Assembly (NCBI GenBank): GCA_964571595.1
Contig: CAZNCJ010000050.1
Span: 1-17,470 of the forward strand
DNA: 17,470 nucleotides
Origin: CALCKU01 sp964571595
GTDB lineage: Bacteria; Pseudomonadota; Alphaproteobacteria; Caulobacterales; Maricaulaceae
Direction: 5' to 3'
In this document: positions 15,483 through 17,470 of the stretch, piece by piece
Layout: the number at the start of each line of letters is the position of its first letter
Position numbering within the stretch: position 1 is the stretch's first letter
Position numbers and translations under genes: made by a program
The notes under the pieces: generated by a model
What the model saw: the letters and a program-made list of their open reading frames with translations, nothing else
Told to the model about the DNA's origin: nothing
The model's database searches: none

Positions 15483-16819
15483 GACGTGGAGCTTTCTTTA
15501 CGGGTTTGGATTTGTGATGTGGTAGGTGCGTGTTCGAGCCTGAGGCTGACAGAGCGCCTGTGGGCCTCCAAGCCTTCGAGTGTTGCGAGTGTTTCAACTA
15601 CGGGGCCGATATTTTCAAGCCCAGTCCGCGTAAGTTCCTGCACGCTGATAAATTTCATAAAACTTTCGATCGTGATGCCGGAATAGGCCCGTGCCGCCCC
15701 GAAAGTGGGCAGGGTGTGGTTCGTGCCGCTGGCGTAATCGCCTACGCTTTCGGGTGTCCATTCGCCTAAAAATATAGAGCCGGCATTGCGTATAGTGGGA
15801 ACAAAATTACGCGGCTGATCAATTTGCAGGATTAAGTGTTCGGGGGCGTATTTATTTATGATCTCGGCAATATCTGATCGCGTATTGGCCATGAGTATAC
15901 GCCCGTTCTTAAGCGCTTTTTTGGCAATATCCGCGCGCGGGAGCGAGGTTAGTTGTGTATCGACTTCACGCGAAACAGCTGTGGCAATCTCTGAGTTTTC
16001 GCATACGCAAATAACTTGAGCCAGCGTGTCATGTTCGGCTTGAGCCAACAGATCAGCGGCGACAAAGACGGGATTGGCATTTGCATCAGCTACAACCATA
16101 GCTTCTGACGGGCCAGCGGGCATATCAATGGCGGGGCCACCTGCGATCTGCGCGGCCATAGATTTAGCCGTAGCGACATAGGCATTACCGGGGCCGAAAA
16201 TCTTGTCACAAGCCGGAATAGTTTTCGTGCCATATGTCATGGCGGCTATGGCTTGTGCGCCGCCGCAAGCAAAGAGGTCTGTGACTTGGCACTGATAGGC
16301 GGCCGCCAATATGGCTTGATTAATCTTTCCGTCCTTACCAGGCGGGGTGACAATAATTCTGCGTTTTACACCTGCCACCCTTGCTGGAATGGCCAACATT
16401 AACAAGGTCGAGACAAGCGGGGCGGTGCCGCCCGGCACATAAAGACCCGCCGTGTCTATGGCGCGCGCCTCGCGCCGACACATAACACCGGGCATGGTTT
16501 CGACCTCGATATCTTTTGGCAGTTGGGCGATGTGAAAGGCCTTGATGTTTTCTTGTGCCGTTTTAATCGCCTCTTTGTCTTTATCTGGGAGGTTTTCCCA
16601 CGCCTCTTTTAAGGCGCTTTCCGGGACTTTAAGTGAGCCGAGTTTTACCCCGTCAAAACGTTCTGTATAGTCGAGCACAGCAGCGTCACCGCCGTTTTTC
16701 ACACCAGACATAATCTCGCGAACAGACTCGATGAGGTCAGTACGTGAGAGAGCATCCGGGCGCTTAAGGGCGGCGCTCTTTTCGTTCTGGGTGAGGTTAT
16801 TCCAAATCAAAGTCTGCAT
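15479..16819 (-). CDS. hisD: Histidinol dehydrogenase
   Basis: Zn- and NAD-dependent enzyme oxidising histidinol to histidine in two steps, the end of the pathway. Residues line up one place after E. coli numbering: Zn ligands Gln260, His263, Asp361 and His420, catalytic Glu327-His328 in YAPEHL. Other family text: GLYVPGGTAPLVSTLLM (126-142), FGPGNAYV (208-215), DMPAGPSEAMVVAD (232-245) and WTPESVGDYASGTNH (354-368). Length 446 is usual; the last 15 or so residues are a polar tail beyond the conserved end. The ATG lies 1 base after the hisG stop, and the TGA overlaps the hisCB start. Confidence 0.98.
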   Translation of the reverse strand: MQTLIWNNLTQNEKSAALKRPDALSRTDLIESVREIMSGVKNGGDAAVLDYTERFDGVKLGSLKVPESALKEAWENLPDKDKEAIKTAQENIKAFHIAQLPKDIEVETMPGVMCRREARAIDTAGLYVPGGTAPLVSTLLMLAIPARVAGVKRRIIVTPPGKDGKINQAILAAAYQCQVTDLFACGGAQAIAAMTYGTKTIPACDKIFGPGNAYVATAKSMAAQIAGGPAIDMPAGPSEAMVVADANANPVFVAADLLAQAEHDTLAQVICVCENSEIATAVSREVDTQLTSLPRADIAKKALKNGRILMANTRSDIAEIINKYAPEHLILQIDQPRNFVPTIRNAGSIFLGEWTPESVGDYASGTNHTLPTFGAARAYSGITIESFMKFISVQELTRTGLENIGPVVETLATLEGLEAHRRSVSLRLEHAPTTSQIQTRKESSTS

Positions 16820-16820
16820 G

Positions 16821-17470
16821 TTAGCTCATCATCTTTTCGATTGGGAGTACGAGAATAGCCCGTGCGCCGAGGGCTTTGAGGTCTTCCAATGTTTCCCAGA
16901 AGACGTTCTCGGTACAGACGGCTTGCAACGCCACAAGATCATCTGTTCCCGCCAGAGGCATGATAGTGGGGGCATCTGATCCGGGCAGAAGCTCGGTAAT
17001 GGCTTCTATCTGGCCTTTGGGGGCATTCATCATGATATATTTGGTTTCTGAGGATTTTAACACACCGTCTATGCGGTTCATTAATTTATCCAAAATCTCG
17101 CGCCTTTGCGGGGAGAGTTTCCGGTCTGAGGCTATCAAAACGGCTTCACTTTTTAAAATAGTCGCAAAGGCTTGTAAGCCGTTAGCCTCCAGCGTGGCGC
17201 CAGATGACACCAGATCACAAATGCTTTCGGCTATGCCGATAGACGGTGCAAGTTCCACCGCGCCCTTCATTTCGACAAAGCTGGCCTGTATTTTATTGTC
17301 GTCCAGATAGCGCCGCAAAATACCGGGATATGTCGTGGCAATACGGGTGCCTTTAAGATCATTTGCGCTTTTTATATTACCTGTCTCGGAGGCCGCTAGA
17401 CAAAGCCGGCAGCGTGAAAACCCAAGCCGCATCGTGATTTTGGCATCCAGTTCTGTGGCGCTGGAAAGCT
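16821..17470 (-). CDS. hisG: ATP phosphoribosyltransferase, long form (5' end outside window)
   Basis: First and feedback-controlled step of histidine synthesis. The frame is open to the window edge, leaving about 215 residues; roughly the first 85 of a 299-residue enterobacterial-type protein are missing, and the internal ATG at 17432 is not the start. Visible: RCRLCLA, GTRIATTYPGILRRYLDD, VELAPSIGIAESICDLVSSG, the PRPP-binding SGATLEANGL, then the C-terminal regulatory domain (KYIMMNAPKGQI, PTIMPLAG) ending ILVLPIEKMMS. Having this ACT-like domain makes it the self-sufficient hexameric form that binds histidine, not the short form needing HisZ, which is frequent in alphaproteobacteria. It is the first of the seven his genes seen; promoter and any attenuator lie outside the window. 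Confidence 0.96.
   Translation of the reverse strand, partial: LSSATELDAKITMRLGFSRCRLCLAASETGNIKSANDLKGTRIATTYPGILRRYLDDNKIQASFVEMKGAVELAPSIGIAESICDLVSSGATLEANGLQAFATILKSEAVLIASDRKLSPQRREILDKLMNRIDGVLKSSETKYIMMNAPKGQIEAITELLPGSDAPTIMPLAGTDDLVALQAVCTENVFWETLEDLKALGARAILVLPIEKMMS

Noticed and set aside
16876..17310. A 144-codon open frame antisense to hisG
   Set aside because: The hisG frame is beyond doubt here; the opposite frame shows no family motif.

Overview
The window reads as a chromosomal segment of a free-living, probably marine or aquatic, alphaproteobacterium-like organism with moderate GC content. This placement is an inference from gene content: paired acyl-CoA dehydrogenases, a FAHD1-type hydrolase, an ApbC scaffold with an N-terminal FeS-assembly domain, and a subfamily-I haloalkane dehalogenase. 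No rRNA or other marker gene confirms it. Genes are packed tightly. No stretch over 300 bases lacks a gene, and I see no tRNA, rRNA, CRISPR array, insertion sequence or phage gene.

Left part, + strand (1-4866). Two adjacent acyl-CoA dehydrogenase genes, the first cut by the window edge, look like the two subunits of a heteromeric enzyme. They are followed closely by two broken genes. The first is a short-chain dehydrogenase with a TGA stop at codon 7, just before its NAD(P)-binding glycine motif. The second is a Tat-exported lipoprotein vanadium haloperoxidase with a frameshift at a run of seven C and an in-frame TAA that cuts off the last vanadate-binding motif. All clear coding lesions of the window fall in this 2.5 kb patch.

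Middle part (5027-11059). A secreted protein of unknown function with a helical repeat-like body overlaps the stop/start of apbC (FeS-cluster carrier P-loop ATPase). Two minus-strand genes follow: a WecG/TagA/CpsF-type glycosyltransferase and a fumarylacetoacetate-hydrolase-family enzyme. A short divergent promoter region carrying a 12-bp perfect palindrome separates them from an 81-residue ParB-fold protein and a haloalkane dehalogenase on the + strand.

Right part, minus strand (11077-17470). A compact histidine biosynthesis operon in the order hisG-hisD-hisCB-hisH-hisA-hisF-hisIE, with junctions that are either overlaps of 4-7 bases or gaps of 1-2 bases. Gene order, the HisIE fusion, the long-form HisG and the HisF, HisA and HisB sequences all resemble the Escherichia/Bacteroidetes type rather than the scattered short-HisG arrangement usual in alphaproteobacteria. 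HisC (aminotransferase) and HisB (dehydratase) are fused into one 571-residue protein. The HisN phosphatase domain that normally precedes this kind of HisB is absent. This fusion is the most notable item in the window.
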